NCBI RefSeq assembly: GCF_900099835.1
Contig: NZ_FNKP01000002.1
Location: 2,666,001 to 2,730,000 of the forward strand
Direction: 5' to 3'
Length of the DNA: 64,000 bases
DNA from: Paraburkholderia fungorum
Lineage (GTDB): Bacteria; Pseudomonadota; Gammaproteobacteria; Burkholderiales; Burkholderiaceae
The translations under genes and the position numbers were made by a program. Position 1 is the first letter of the stretch. Each line of letters begins with the position of its first letter. The notes beneath the pieces were generated by a model. It saw only the letters and a list, made by a program, of their open reading frames with translations, was not told where the DNA came from and searched no databases. This document shows positions 51,610-61,951 of the stretch, one piece after another.

Positions 51610-53022
51610 ATGGAACTCTCGAGTACGGTTAAAGAGTACGACGCGGAAATTAGCGCGCGCACCGGCGATCACCACGACGCGGCGGCAATCTCGGCGCGCA
51701 TCGAACGGCTGCCGTTCACGCGCTGGCATGCGCGGGTATTGGGGGTCGTCGGCTTTGTTCACATGACCGACGCCTTCGACGCGTTGACCATCGCCTTTGT
51801 TCTGCCGGTATTGATCGGCCTGTGGCATCTGAGCCCGGCCAATGCGGGCTGGCTGGTCGCGGGCGGCTACGTCGGCCAGTTCATCGGCGCGCTGGCCTTC
51901 AGCGCGGCGGCTGAGCGCTTTGGCCGGTTGCGCGTGTTGCGCTGGCTGCTGGTGATTCTCGCGTTGGGCAGCCTCGCGTCCGCGTTCGCACCGAGCTACG
52001 CGGTGTTCATCGCGCTGCGCTTCTTTCAGGGGATCGGACTCGGCGGCGAGTCACCGGTGTCGGCGACCTACATGAACGAACTGTGCCCTGCGAAGCTGCG
52101 CGGCAGGCTGATCTTCATCCTTCAATCGACGTTCGCGGTCGGCAATCTGATCGCCGCCGTGGCCGCGATGTGGCTGATTCCCGCGTACGGCTGGCAAGTG
52201 ATGTTTCTGGTCGGGGCGTTCCCCATCGTGCTCGCCGCGATTCTGCCGCGCGCCGCGCCGGAGTCGCCGCGCTGGCTCGCCATCAACGGACGCACTGACG
52301 AAGCACGCCGGATTGTCGAACGAATCGAGCAATCGATGCCCCCAGCCGAGTATGCAAAGCTGGGTGCGCTGAAGATGGTGGAATCGAAGGCAACCGAAAA
52401 GAAGCAATCGTTTCGCGCGCTATTCACGCGCGGGTTCGCGAGCCGGACGATGGTGGTCTGGGTGCTCGCCTGCTGTGCGAGCCTGACGACCTACGGCATT
52501 CTGGTGTGGCTGCCGTCGCTGTACCGCACGGTCTATCACCTGCCGCTGGACGTCGCGTTGCGCTACGGAATGGTCAGCATGATCGCGACGCTGATCGGCA
52601 CGATCATCGGTATCTTCGTGATCGACTATCTCGGTCGCAAGAAAACTTTTTCGATCGCGTTTCTCGGCGCGGCGGTTCCGATGCTTTACCTCGCGTTCAG
52701 CGGCACGCGTGTGCCTGCCGAACAGGTGCTGGTGCTCGCGTCGATCAGCGTGGCGATGATCGCGATCGTGCAATGCGGCGTCTATGTCTACGCGCCCGAG
52801 GTGTATCCGACGCGAATTCGCGCGAGCGGCGCCGGGGCTGCATCGGCGATTACGCGGCTGGCGTCGGTGGTGGGTCCGGTGATTATCGGTGCGCTGCTGA
52901 CGTATCTGAACGTCGAGGCGGTGTTCGGCTACTTCGGCATCGTGTCGCTGTTCGGCGCCGTCGTGATGGGTGCGTTTGCGCTGGAGACTGGCGGCCGGAC
53001 GCTCGACGAGATCGCCAGCTAA
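51610..53022 (+). CDS. MFS transporter, probable aromatic-acid importer
   Basis: A 470-residue inner-membrane carrier of the major facilitator superfamily. About twelve helices are visible. The cytosolic loops hold the signature AERFGRLRVLRW (loop 2-3) and the second-half DYLGRKKTFSI, and PESPRWLAINGRTDEA after helix 6 is the sugar-porter/AAHS pattern. A 40-residue soluble N-terminus precedes helix 1. The ATG at 51610 is favoured over that at 51607 because GAGG then has 5-nt spacing. Third gene of the Rieske operon, so it most likely brings in the oxygenase substrate. A strong hairpin follows. Confidence 0.88.
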   Translation: MELSSTVKEYDAEISARTGDHHDAAAISARIERLPFTRWHARVLGVVGFVHMTDAFDALTIAFVLPVLIGLWHLSPANAGWLVAGGYVGQFIGALAFSAAAERFGRLRVLRWLLVILALGSLASAFAPSYAVFIALRFFQGIGLGGESPVSATYMNELCPAKLRGRLIFILQSTFAVGNLIAAVAAMWLIPAYGWQVMFLVGAFPIVLAAILPRAAPESPRWLAINGRTDEARRIVERIEQSMPPAEYAKLGALKMVESKATEKKQSFRALFTRGFASRTMVVWVLACCASLTTYGILVWLPSLYRTVYHLPLDVALRYGMVSMIATLIGTIIGIFVIDYLGRKKTFSIAFLGAAVPMLYLAFSGTRVPAEQVLVLASISVAMIAIVQCGVYVYAPEVYPTRIRASGAGAASAITRLASVVGPVIIGALLTYLNVEAVFGYFGIVSLFGAVVMGAFALETGGRTLDEIAS

Positions 53023-53038
53023 CAACGTGAAAGCGTGA

Positions 53039-53075
53039 CAGCGGCCACGACGCTTTCAGACGGTCGTGGCCGCTG
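53039..53075. terminator. Hairpin between convergent MFS and HTH-regulator genes
   Basis: CAGCGGCCACGAC (53039-53051), 11-nt loop, GTCGTGGCCGCTG (53063-53075), a perfect 13-bp stem that can serve both strands. No clear T-run. Confidence 0.7.
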
Positions 53076-53078
53076 ACG

Positions 53079-53975
53079 TCATTGCGCCCCGATGCCGACT
53101 TCCGGGCTATTCGTGCCGGGCGCTTCTGGCAACGTGGAAGTCGCCAACGAAGCACTCGCGGCAAGCTCCCTGATTCGCTGCGCGACTTCGCGATCGAGCG
53201 GCGTATAGACGATCATGCCGAGATCCGGCCGGCCATCGACGGAAAAAGCCGAGTACTCCAGTTCGATCAGCCCGAGCTTCGGATGCGTCAGGCGCTTCAC
53301 GCCGTCTCCATCTTCGTGACTGTGCACTTCGTTGTCGCGCCAAAGCGCGTCGAACTCCGGGCTGATCCGGCTCAGTTCGTCCACCAGTTCACCGGCTTCC
53401 GACATCAGACCCGCCCGCGCCACATCCGCCCTGAACGCACCCACCACGAAACGGGCGACGGTTTCCCAGTCGTGCTGCTTTGCACGCACGCGAGGATTGC
53501 GGAACAGGAACTGCAAAATATTGCGCTGATCGGGCGGCAACGCGCCGTAGTCGGTCAGCACGACCGCCGCCGCGCGATTCCACGCGACCACATCCCAGGT
53601 CGGCGTCTTGATGATCGCCGGGCTGGCGTCGAGCGAATCGAGCAGACGCTGCATGCGCGGATTGACGCCTTCGGCCGATTTGTAGCGCACCTCCGGCGGC
53701 CGCCCCAGCCCGAGCATGAACAGGTGTTCGCGCTCCGCGTCGGTCAGCATCAGCGCGCTGCAAATCCGCTCCAGCACTTCCGCCGATGGCGCGCCGCCGC
53801 GTCCCTGTTCGAGCCACGTGTACCAGGTCGGGCTGATATGCGCGCGCTGCGCAACCTCCTCCCGGCGCAAACCCGGCGTGCGGCGGCGCCCGGAAAAGCC
53901 GAAGCTCGCCGGATCGAGGCGCGTGCGGCGGCTTTTCAGAAAATCTCCCAGCGATCGGGGGGTGTTCACCGACAT
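53079..53975 (-). CDS. XRE-type helix-turn-helix regulator with MmyB-like ligand domain
   Basis: A 298-residue regulator. The helix-turn-helix reads RRTPGLRREEVAQRAHISPTWYTWLEQGRGG (about 32-62). It is followed by the MmyB-like domain with PAIIKTPTWDVVAWNRAAA, NILQFLFRNPRVRA, FRADVARAG and the GLIELEYSAFSVDGRPDLGMIVYTPLD end block. The MmyB group is thought to bind fatty-acid-like ligands. Members are very often divergent from an SDR gene, as here (54074), and control it. Confidence 0.9.
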   Translation of the reverse strand: MSVNTPRSLGDFLKSRRTRLDPASFGFSGRRRTPGLRREEVAQRAHISPTWYTWLEQGRGGAPSAEVLERICSALMLTDAEREHLFMLGLGRPPEVRYKSAEGVNPRMQRLLDSLDASPAIIKTPTWDVVAWNRAAAVVLTDYGALPPDQRNILQFLFRNPRVRAKQHDWETVARFVVGAFRADVARAGLMSEAGELVDELSRISPEFDALWRDNEVHSHEDGDGVKRLTHPKLGLIELEYSAFSVDGRPDLGMIVYTPLDREVAQRIRELAASASLATSTLPEAPGTNSPEVGIGAQ

Positions 53976-54073
53976 GATGAGCCTGTTAGTCGTTTTACTA
54001 TGATGAGGTCACTACTTTAACGGGATAACAAATGGCCGGATAGTGAACCTGTCATGACCAAGGAGGCTTCATC

Positions 54074-54964
54074 ATGCGAATTTTTGTTACCGGCGCGACC
54101 GGTTTTGTCGGTTCCGCAATTGTTCCCGAGTTGCTCAAGGCCGGTCATCAGGTGATCGGCATGACGCGTTCCGACGCGGGCGCACAGGCGCTTGTCGACG
54201 CGGGCGCCGAAGTGCATCGGGGCACGCTGGAGGACGTGGAGAGCCTGCGCAGCGGCGCGGCGAAAGCGGATGGCGAGATCCACACGGCGTTCGATCACGA
54301 TTTCTCCCGATTCGTCGAGAACTGCGAGAAGGACAGGCGTGCCATCGCGGCGCTCGGCTCCGCGCTCGCGGGCTCCGACCGTCCGCTGATCATCACGTCG
54401 GGGACTGGCATGGGCCTCGGCAAGCACGGCGAGCCGGCCACCGAAGACGTGTTCAATATCGATCATCCGAATCCGCGTATCGCGTCGGAACTGGCGGGGA
54501 ATGAACTGCTGGACGCCGGGCTCAACGTGTCGGTCGTGCGGCTGCCGCAAGTCCACAATCCGTTCCGGCAGGGCCTCATCACGCCGCTGATCGGCATGAT
54601 TCGAGAAAAGGGTGTCGCCGCTTATGTCGGCGATGGCCGCAACCGCTGGGCGGCGGGTCATTTGTCCGATGTCGCGCGTCTATACCGGCTCGCCCTGGAA
54701 GCCGGCGAGCGCGGCGCGCGCTATCACGCGGTCGGCGAGGAAGGTGTCAGCAGCCGGGAAATCGCCGAGGCGCTGGGCCGTGGCTTGAAACTGCCAGTCG
54801 TTTCGATCGCGCCCGAGGAAGCCGCCGCCCATTTCGGCTGGATGGCGATGTTCGTCGGACTGGACATGCCCGCTTCCAGCGCGTGGACGCAGGCGCGGCT
54901 GGACTGGCATCCCTCGGGCCCGACGCTGATCGCCGATCTCGACGAAGCGCGTTACGACGCCTGA
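54074..54964 (+). CDS. Extended SDR / NAD-dependent epimerase-like oxidoreductase
   Basis: A 296-residue protein of the atypical extended SDR group. MRIFVTGATGFVGSAIVPELLKAGHQVIGMTRS is the N-terminal Rossmann motif (TGATGFVG). Later blocks are PLIITSGTGMGLGKHG, VVRLPQVHNPFRQG and AAGHLSDVARLYRLALE. The YxxxK of classical SDRs is not seen in its usual place, which is normal for this NmrA/YcnG-like group. AAGGAGG lies 8 nt before the ATG. It is divergent from the MmyB-like regulator, its likely controller. Confidence 0.88.
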   Translation: MRIFVTGATGFVGSAIVPELLKAGHQVIGMTRSDAGAQALVDAGAEVHRGTLEDVESLRSGAAKADGEIHTAFDHDFSRFVENCEKDRRAIAALGSALAGSDRPLIITSGTGMGLGKHGEPATEDVFNIDHPNPRIASELAGNELLDAGLNVSVVRLPQVHNPFRQGLITPLIGMIREKGVAAYVGDGRNRWAAGHLSDVARLYRLALEAGERGARYHAVGEEGVSSREIAEALGRGLKLPVVSIAPEEAAAHFGWMAMFVGLDMPASSAWTQARLDWHPSGPTLIADLDEARYDA

Positions 54965-54998
54965 TCGTTCAACGCGACGCACGGCAACCTGATAAATC

Positions 54999-55029
54999 GG
55001 GCGTCGGATCCTGCTGCGATCCGACGCCC
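54999..55029 (+). terminator. Hairpin after the SDR gene
   Basis: GGGCGTCGGATC (54999-55010), 7-nt loop, GATCCGACGCCC (55018-55029), a 12-bp perfect stem without a T-run. Confidence 0.6.
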
Positions 55030-55145
55030 GATCTGCGTAAGACCGCCGAGGATCGCCGCCCCGGATCGCAGCCCCGCATGGCAACCCCGACCATGGCAAA
55101 CTGCCACTAGCCGAATCAAAGTGGACCTTTAAAAGGACCTTGCCG

Positions 55146-55517
55146 ATGGCCACCCTCACCTTCGAAACGGTGCGAAAACTCGGGCTAAGTCTGCCGGGTG
55201 TCACCGACGGCACCGCGTACGGAGCGCCCGCGCTCAAGTTCGATCGCAAAATCCTCGCGTGTGTGCCGACCAACAAATCGGCGGAGCCGGATTGCATCGT
55301 CGTGCGTATCGATTTCGATCATCGCGCGCGGCTGCTGGAGCAGCACCCCGAGACTTACTACATCACCGGGCACTATGAGCGTTATCCGTCCGTGCTCGTG
55401 CGTCTGTCGGCCATCACGCAGGCCGGGTTGAGTGAACTGTTGACGCAGGCTTGCGCGGCTGTTTCCGCGCCGCGCGCCTCGCAGGCGGTCAAATCCCGTC
55501 ACAGCAAAGGAATGTAG
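55146..55517 (+). CDS. MmcQ/YjbR-family protein
   Basis: A 123-residue protein of the MmcQ/YjbR family, a small DNA-binding-like fold with no settled function. Typical blocks: FETVRKLGLSLPGVTDGTAYGAPALKF, ACVPTNKSAEPDCIVVRIDF and HPETYYITGHYERYPSVLVRLS. The ATG at 55146 fits the family start. Its last 19 bases overlap the 3' end of the convergent AraC-type gene. Confidence 0.88.
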   Translation: MATLTFETVRKLGLSLPGVTDGTAYGAPALKFDRKILACVPTNKSAEPDCIVVRIDFDHRARLLEQHPETYYITGHYERYPSVLVRLSAITQAGLSELLTQACAAVSAPRASQAVKSRHSKGM

Positions 55518-56371
55518 ATATCCGTTTGCCACTGATCCTGCGGCGTGTCCTGGGACACGCTCAGGTAGTGGAAGAACAACGGATGATCCCTTAGCTCCTC
55601 TCCACTCGACGGAAGCCAGTCGCGGTAGATCGGATAGATCGTCTCGCCGACATGGTCGGTCGATCCCGTATGCCGAACTACCGCGCATCGGCCAGCCGGA
55701 ATAACGACCTCGCGCACGCCATAGACATTCGGCGCAACCGCTTCGTCAATTTCTCCGCAGATATCGAAGCGAAATTCATCTTCAGGCGTCGTATCCGGGT
55801 TGTTGTGCGGGATGCCGAAGGTCCTGCTCGACGGCAGCGGCGATTGCCCGCTCTGCTTGCGCCAGTCGATGAATTTCCGCACGCTCTCGTTGACGAGCCC
55901 AGCGGCTCCACGGTGTTCGAGCGCGGCCACCCGCGTTTCCGAAAAATCGATGATTCGCACTTGCATGGTCAGTTTCCTTGAAAGATAGGGGACAACGAAA
56001 GTCGCACTCCAGACCTGCCATTTCGGCTGCCGCCGGAAGCCGCTCGGCGTCGTGCCGAACGCGCGTCTGAACGCCCGGCTGAACGATTCGGGGCTGTCGA
56101 ACCCCGCATCGAACGCGGCATCGAGTACCGTGCAGGGCGGCTGCGATGCCAGCCGGCGAGCGGCTCCTCGCAGGCGCATCAGTTGCACATAACGTGCGAC
56201 GGGCACGCCCACATACGCGGCAAACTGCCGGTGAAAATGGAACTTCGAGAAGTTCGCTATACGGCCGAGTGCATCCACCGACAGGTCGCCGTCGAGGTTC
56301 GCATCGATATAGGCGAGGACGGCTTCGAAGCGTTTGGCGTAGGCAGTGGTGGCGTCGGTATGAGCTTGCAT
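55499..56371 (-). CDS. AraC-family regulator with GyrI-like effector domain (Rob/SoxS type)
   Basis: A 290-residue regulator with the DNA-binding part first. The AraC helix-turn-helix pair spans about residues 10-105 (DLSVDALGRIANFSKFHFHR, VLDAAFDAGFDSPESFSRAF, RAFGTTPSGFRR). The GyrI-like small-molecule domain spans about 130-290 (QVRIIDFSETRVAALEHRG, EDEFRFDICGEID, IPAGRCAVVRHTGSTDHVGE). This order is that of Rob and of many multidrug-response activators. The start at 56371 is uncertain; an in-frame ATG 12 codons upstream is open and neither has a strong ribosome binding site. Confidence 0.88.
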   Translation of the reverse strand: MQAHTDATTAYAKRFEAVLAYIDANLDGDLSVDALGRIANFSKFHFHRQFAAYVGVPVARYVQLMRLRGAARRLASQPPCTVLDAAFDAGFDSPESFSRAFRRAFGTTPSGFRRQPKWQVWSATFVVPYLSRKLTMQVRIIDFSETRVAALEHRGAAGLVNESVRKFIDWRKQSGQSPLPSSRTFGIPHNNPDTTPEDEFRFDICGEIDEAVAPNVYGVREVVIPAGRCAVVRHTGSTDHVGETIYPIYRDWLPSSGEELRDHPLFFHYLSVSQDTPQDQWQTDIYIPLL

Positions 56372-56570
56372 GGTCTGGATCGTGCGATTTCCGTTATGGT
56401 CCCGCATCGCGCGGACATCGTGCCTAGCCGCGCTTGCTCGATCGGCCCGGTGGTGATCCGGGCACGAATCATGTTAAGCAAGGTAAATAAAAGTAAGCAG
56501 AGTTTGCCGCCGGGCCTCGGCCCGACATACTTTACGACTGGCGCGAATTCAGCCGGGAGGCAATTGCATC

Positions 56571-57227
56571 ATGAAGTCCCCACGGGCAGTAGCGGGAATC
56601 GATATTGGCGGAAGCAGCAAGGGAAATAACCTCGTTATCCTGCGTGGCGCCGAAATCCTCTGCAACGTCCGCAAGGAAACGCCTGAGCAGATGCTCGAAA
56701 AATGCATGCAGTTCGACGTAGCGGCAGTGGGAATCGATGCGCCTTGTCGATGGCGAACCGGCGAGGCCGGAAGGCAAGCCGAGAGAGCGCTCGCGCAGCT
56801 GGGAATTTCTCTGTTTGCGACGCCGACCCGCGAACTCGCTCTCGCCAGCAAAAGCGGTTTCTACGGATGGATGTTCAACGGCGAGCGCATCTACGACGTG
56901 TTCGCCCCGCACTTTCCGCTTTACACGAATGCAGCGAAACCTATCGACCGTGTGTGCTTCGAAACGTTTCCTCACGCGATAACCTGCGCGCTTCTGAAGA
57001 ACGAAGCGGTATCGGCGAAGCAGAAGCGAACGCAGCGGCGGCAAGTTCTCGAAGAGGCTGGCATTCAGACGATATCGCTAAAGTCTATCGACGAGGTGGA
57101 TGCGGCGCTTTGCGCGCTGACCGCGAATCTGTTGCTTGAAGGAAGCGTCGTGGCCCACGGCGACGAGTCGGGGGGATTCATCGTGGTCCCCGCGCAGCAC
57201 AATCTGGCATTGGCGAACCAGTCATAG
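56571..57227 (+). CDS. DUF429-family protein
   Basis: A 218-residue cytosolic protein of the DUF429 group (predicted RNase H-like nuclease fold). Visible blocks: VAGIDIGGSSKGNNLVIL, an acidic first strand typical of the RNase H fold, then VAAVGIDAPCRWR, FATPTRELAL, ETFPHAITCALL and SIDEVDAALCALTANLLLEG. The acidic residues in these strands (IDIG, GIDAP, DEVDA) could bind metal. GGGAGG lies before the ATG. Function is not established for the family. The LprI-like gene starts 22 nt downstream, perhaps on the same transcript. Confidence 0.78.
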   Translation: MKSPRAVAGIDIGGSSKGNNLVILRGAEILCNVRKETPEQMLEKCMQFDVAAVGIDAPCRWRTGEAGRQAERALAQLGISLFATPTRELALASKSGFYGWMFNGERIYDVFAPHFPLYTNAAKPIDRVCFETFPHAITCALLKNEAVSAKQKRTQRRQVLEEAGIQTISLKSIDEVDAALCALTANLLLEGSVVAHGDESGGFIVVPAQHNLALANQS

Positions 57228-57249
57228 CAATCACATACCAGGAGTACAG

Positions 57250-57897
57250 GTGCATTTACGACACTATCTGATTTTGCTGCTCTCGATCGCAGCGTTCGGG
57301 TCGACCTCCGCAATGGCGAGCGATCTTCAATGTGCGTCGACCCAGCAACCGGCTGAGCGTGTCATCTGTGACCACGCCATTCTGAACAACGAATACGACG
57401 ATATCTTCGCGCAGCAACAAGCGTTGTTGAACGCCGGAAGGATATCCGCGGCACAGATCGCGCAGTGGCGGCAATCGCGTAATGCCTGCACGGACGTGCA
57501 TTGCATCGACGTGGCATTCGCCCAGTGGACGGCGATGACGCGGTCCGTCACCGCCACGCCGCAAGCTGCGCAGGCTCCGGCGATTGCGTCGTCGACCGAC
57601 TCGGCGCCAGTCGGACCCGCACCAGATGCGGTGCCGTCCGTTGCCCCTCAAGTTGCAGTGGCGACGTCGGAGGCCTCGCTCGTTCACCAGGGCAGTGCCG
57701 CCGGGGTCGCGCTCCCGCAACCGGTTGCGCCACAGGCGTCGTCGGCTGCGGCAGCGCCAGCTGCGTCCGCGCCAGTGGACTCCCGTGGCATGACCGGCAT
57801 GAGCATCGGCCTGATCGTCGCGTTGCTTCTGGTGGCCGGATTCGGCATTCTCTTCGTGCGTCGGCAGCGAAATGGCCGCGGCAAAAGCGGGCGCTGA
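57250..57897 (+). CDS. LprI/DUF1311-like exported protein with a C-terminal membrane anchor
   Basis: A 215-residue envelope protein. The signal peptide ends near AFGSTSAMA. The mature N-terminal domain has the four-Cys LprI (DUF1311) pattern: LQCASTQQPAERVICDHAIL, then NACTDVHCIDVAFAQWTAM. A Pro/Ala/Ser/Val-rich linker of about 90 residues follows, then one membrane helix (MSIGLIVALLLVAGFGILFV) and the basic tail RRQRNGRGKSGR. The LprI domain inhibits lysozyme in mycobacteria; here that is only a possibility. The start is GTG 57250 with AGGAG 5 nt upstream. Confidence 0.78.
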   Translation: MHLRHYLILLLSIAAFGSTSAMASDLQCASTQQPAERVICDHAILNNEYDDIFAQQQALLNAGRISAAQIAQWRQSRNACTDVHCIDVAFAQWTAMTRSVTATPQAAQAPAIASSTDSAPVGPAPDAVPSVAPQVAVATSEASLVHQGSAAGVALPQPVAPQASSAAAAPAASAPVDSRGMTGMSIGLIVALLLVAGFGILFVRRQRNGRGKSGR

Positions 57898-58031
57898 TCG
57901 AAACGCAACAAAAATCGCGAACGGCGCGCGGCACATGTCGATTTTCTGGATCGTCGTCCGTCGTAGTGGTAGAGGCGGCGATTGCCTCTCGACACCACCC
58001 GACACCGAACGTTTTCTCAGGAGAAATTCAA

Positions 58032-58460
58032 ATGCGCGTCATGGTCATCATCAAGGCGACACCCGAATCCGAAGCCGGGCAGATGCCGAGCATGGAACTC
58101 ATCGCGGCGATGGGCAAGTTCAACGAAGAACTGGTCAGCGCCGGCATCATGCAAAGCGGCGACGGGCTGAAGCCAAGCTCGCAAGGGGTGCGGGTGAGGT
58201 TTTCCGGCAAGGACCGAACCGTTCACGACGGCCCGTTTGCGGAAACCAAGGAGTTGATTGCCGGATTCTGGATCTGGCAGGTTCAATCGATGGATGAAGC
58301 GATCGACTGGGTGCGCCGCTGCCCGAATCCGATGATGAGCGATTCGGACGTCGAAATTCGACCGTTTTATGAAGCGGCGGATTTCGGCGAAGCTTTTACA
58401 CCGGAGCTTCAGGAACAGGAGAAGCGGTTGCGGCAGCAAATCGACGCGCAGAATCGCTGA
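58032..58460 (+). CDS. YCII-related (YciI-like) protein
   Basis: A 142-residue protein of the YCII-related family (ferredoxin-like dimer). MRVMVIIKATPESEAGQMPS opens the first strand. FNEELVSAGIMQSGDGLKPSSQGVRVRF and DGPFAETKELIAGFWIWQVQSMDEAIDWVRRCP are standard. The conserved His-Asp of the putative active site appears in VHDGPF. These proteins are often encoded near ECF sigma factors or SRPBCC proteins; none is here. AGGAG lies before the ATG, and a strong terminator follows. Confidence 0.88.
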   Translation: MRVMVIIKATPESEAGQMPSMELIAAMGKFNEELVSAGIMQSGDGLKPSSQGVRVRFSGKDRTVHDGPFAETKELIAGFWIWQVQSMDEAIDWVRRCPNPMMSDSDVEIRPFYEAADFGEAFTPELQEQEKRLRQQIDAQNR

Positions 58461-58471
58461 TCACATTTTGC

Positions 58472-58501
58472 TTATTGCGACGCAGCGTTCGCTGCGTCGC
58501 A
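58472..58501. terminator. Bidirectional terminator between YCII and DctP genes
   Basis: ATTGCGACGCAG (58472-58483) pairs with CTGCGTCGCAAT (58490-58501) around a CGTTCG loop that can itself pair. A T-rich run (TTTTGCTT) precedes it, which suits the minus strand as an A-rich/T-rich flank, and ACTTTC follows. Confidence 0.8.
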
Positions 58502-58547
58502 ATACTTTCATCGTGCTGTGTGTTTTTGCACGACGTTATATCCCAGC

Positions 58548-59955
<1,408 letters not shown>

Positions 59956-60339
59956 TCAGGGAATCTTCTGAACCCACTGACTCCGCCAATCCGGCGCCTC
60001 GAACGGCTCCGAGAAATATTGCGTCTCGTGAACGACTTTGCCGTTGCGAAACTCCATGACGCTGATCGTGAAGGCCGCGCGCCCGTTATAGGTAATGGTG
60101 TATTCGGTGACCCACAGATGACCCTCGCCCTGAATTCGCCGGACCCCGAATCCCGACGGTTTGCCCGGATGATGACCACGCAACGCCTGCAAATTAATTC
60201 GCCCCACGATTCGCTCACCCGATTGCGGATAGTCACTAATGACATCGTCATCGTAGATATCGTGTTCCGCTTCGAGGTCGCCGGCCGCCGACGCCTGCCA
60301 ATGCGCAATTAGCGCGTCGCGTATGTTCTCTTCGTGCAT
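59956..60339 (-). CDS. SnoaL/NTF2-like protein
   Basis: A 127-residue protein with the cone-shaped NTF2-like fold pattern. The helical start is MHEENIRDALIAHWQASAAGDLEAEHDIYDDD, then the motif DYPQSGERIVGRINLQALR, and strands GHLWVTEYTITYNG and VMEFRNGKVVHETQYF. It ends in FSEPFEAPDWRSQWVQKIP, as in SnoaL-like proteins of unknown substrate. It lies 31 nt downstream of the aldo-keto reductase gene and on the same strand, so the two form a likely operon. Confidence 0.85.
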   Translation of the reverse strand: MHEENIRDALIAHWQASAAGDLEAEHDIYDDDVISDYPQSGERIVGRINLQALRGHHPGKPSGFGVRRIQGEGHLWVTEYTITYNGRAAFTISVMEFRNGKVVHETQYFSEPFEAPDWRSQWVQKIP

Positions 60340-60370
60340 GGAATGTCTCCATATAACCGGTCACATCGAT

Positions 60371-61312
60371 CTACTGCGTACGTCGCGGAATAAATCCGGG
60401 ACTACCGGTTTTGACGACTTCGTTATACCTCTGCCGCGTCTCGATTCGATTGATCTCGTCGAACGCTTCTGCCGGAAGCGCGGAGATATCGAAGTTCTCT
60501 CGCGAGCGAGCGGCTGTTTTCGGCGTGGTGAGCAAAGCTCCGCCACGCTGAATGGCCCACGCGAGCAGAACTTGTGCGGGCGTTCTGCCAAGTTGCGCGG
60601 CAATTCGCAAGATGACGGGGTCTTCGAGCGGCCCTGGTCTGATTCCGTGACCCAAAGGCGCGAAGGCCAAAAATGCAATTCCGTTCTCTTTGCAGAACTC
60701 CAGCAACTCCGTTTCCGGAAGATAAGGATGCGCTTCGACCTGCACGACGGCCGGCTTGATTCGCGCCGATTCGTATAACGGCTGCAATTCCTTCAGCCCA
60801 ATATCGGAGAGCCCTATGGCACCGCACTTTCCGTTGTCGACGAGAGATTCCATCGCTTGCCAGGTCTCCAGCAAAGTCACGCCTTCGTCGTAGATGACCT
60901 GGCCGTTTTCATCGCGCGGGTCCTGCTCGTCGCCGGGTTGAAATGCGAACGGCGTGTGAATCAAATAGAGATCGAGATAGTCGAGGCCAAACCTTTCGAG
61001 ACTTGCATGGAAAGCAGGCCCGACACGCTCCGGCCGATGATTGGAGTTCCACAATTTCGTCGTCACGAAGATGTCTTCGCGCGCAATTCCTTCGGCAGCA
61101 AGTTCTACGCGAAGAGCCTCCCCTACTTCGCGCTCGTTGCGATATCGCTCGGCGCAATCGAAGTGGCGATAGCCTGCTTTCAGCGCATCTCGCGTTGCGC
61201 TGACGGTCGTGGCGGCATCGGCGATCAGCGTGCCGAATCCGAGCGCGGGCATACGGCCGCGTCCGTGTTCAAGCACGATCTCTTTGCTCCGGAAATCGGC
61301 AGACTCATTCAT
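60371..61312 (-). CDS. Aldo-keto reductase
   Basis: A 313-residue NADPH-dependent oxidoreductase of the AKR superfamily. The catalytic tetrad is visible: Asp52 (FDCAERY), Tyr57, Lys86 (VTTKLWN) and His119 (LIHTPF). The NADPH-phosphate site reads LLTTPKTAARSRENFD near the end. It reduces aldehydes or ketones; the specific substrate is not evident. It leads a two-gene unit with the SnoaL-like gene. Confidence 0.92.
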   Translation of the reverse strand: MNESADFRSKEIVLEHGRGRMPALGFGTLIADAATTVSATRDALKAGYRHFDCAERYRNEREVGEALRVELAAEGIAREDIFVTTKLWNSNHRPERVGPAFHASLERFGLDYLDLYLIHTPFAFQPGDEQDPRDENGQVIYDEGVTLLETWQAMESLVDNGKCGAIGLSDIGLKELQPLYESARIKPAVVQVEAHPYLPETELLEFCKENGIAFLAFAPLGHGIRPGPLEDPVILRIAAQLGRTPAQVLLAWAIQRGGALLTTPKTAARSRENFDISALPAEAFDEINRIETRQRYNEVVKTGSPGFIPRRTQ

Positions 61313-61836
61313 GGAGACACCCCGGCACTATTTCGTGCGTTGGAGTAAAAGACGGAAGCGCGGAACTGTAAGGGTGGCGAAAGGCCCTTCTTTTCAGCAC
61401 GCAGCGAGCGGGAGATGCGGAAGTTTGCAGTGTCGAATCAGGCGTCGAAAGGGCCTGGTCGTCGATCAAGTGTAGCAAATGAATGACGGGGCGGTAGCGT
61501 GCATTCTTCGGTAATTCCGCGATATTCGAGGCGCTCGCTCCCTGTACGTTTGAGGCTTGCTTCGCGCTCCATTTACTTCCAGGAAAGCGATTCGAGTCGA
61601 TTGCGAAACTTGCGATGCATCGATTGCGATTAACTACTTGCCGCGCAAAAAGCGGATCGGGGCAACATGGCACACTCAAGCTGATTCCGATTGCAAAAAA
61701 TAAAACGCTAAAAGAAAACGTGTGGCGCTTCGCAGTTCGTCGCCTGCAAGTCCCGCCAGCAACCCGCACAAGTGAGGGAATACCCTCCCACCATCTGGCT
61801 TGAACGTCTTCAAAGCCGTGTGCTACATTCGAAATT
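61313..61836. other. Intergenic region, nothing recognised
   Basis: About 520 bases between the aldo-keto reductase start and the LacI-type operator. Open frames on both strands lack ribosome binding sites. No hairpin or repeat stands out. Confidence 0.4.
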
Positions 61837-61848
61837 GTTACCGGTAAC
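61837..61848. promoter_or_regulatory. xynB: LacI-type operator upstream of the xylosidase gene
   Basis: GTTACCGGTAAC is a perfect 12-bp palindrome with central CG, flanked by ATT and TTA. It is the standard form for LacI/GalR regulators of sugar genes, 104 nt before the proposed start codon. The regulator gene is not in the window. Confidence 0.75.
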
Positions 61849-61951
61849 TTAATTCGGCAAATCAAAGATCCAGTTCGTCCACCCGCTGATGAAAGTGGAC
61901 CAGGCCGATCAGACCGCACTCCCCGATTCCCCCAAGAAAACCCCTTCTCTA

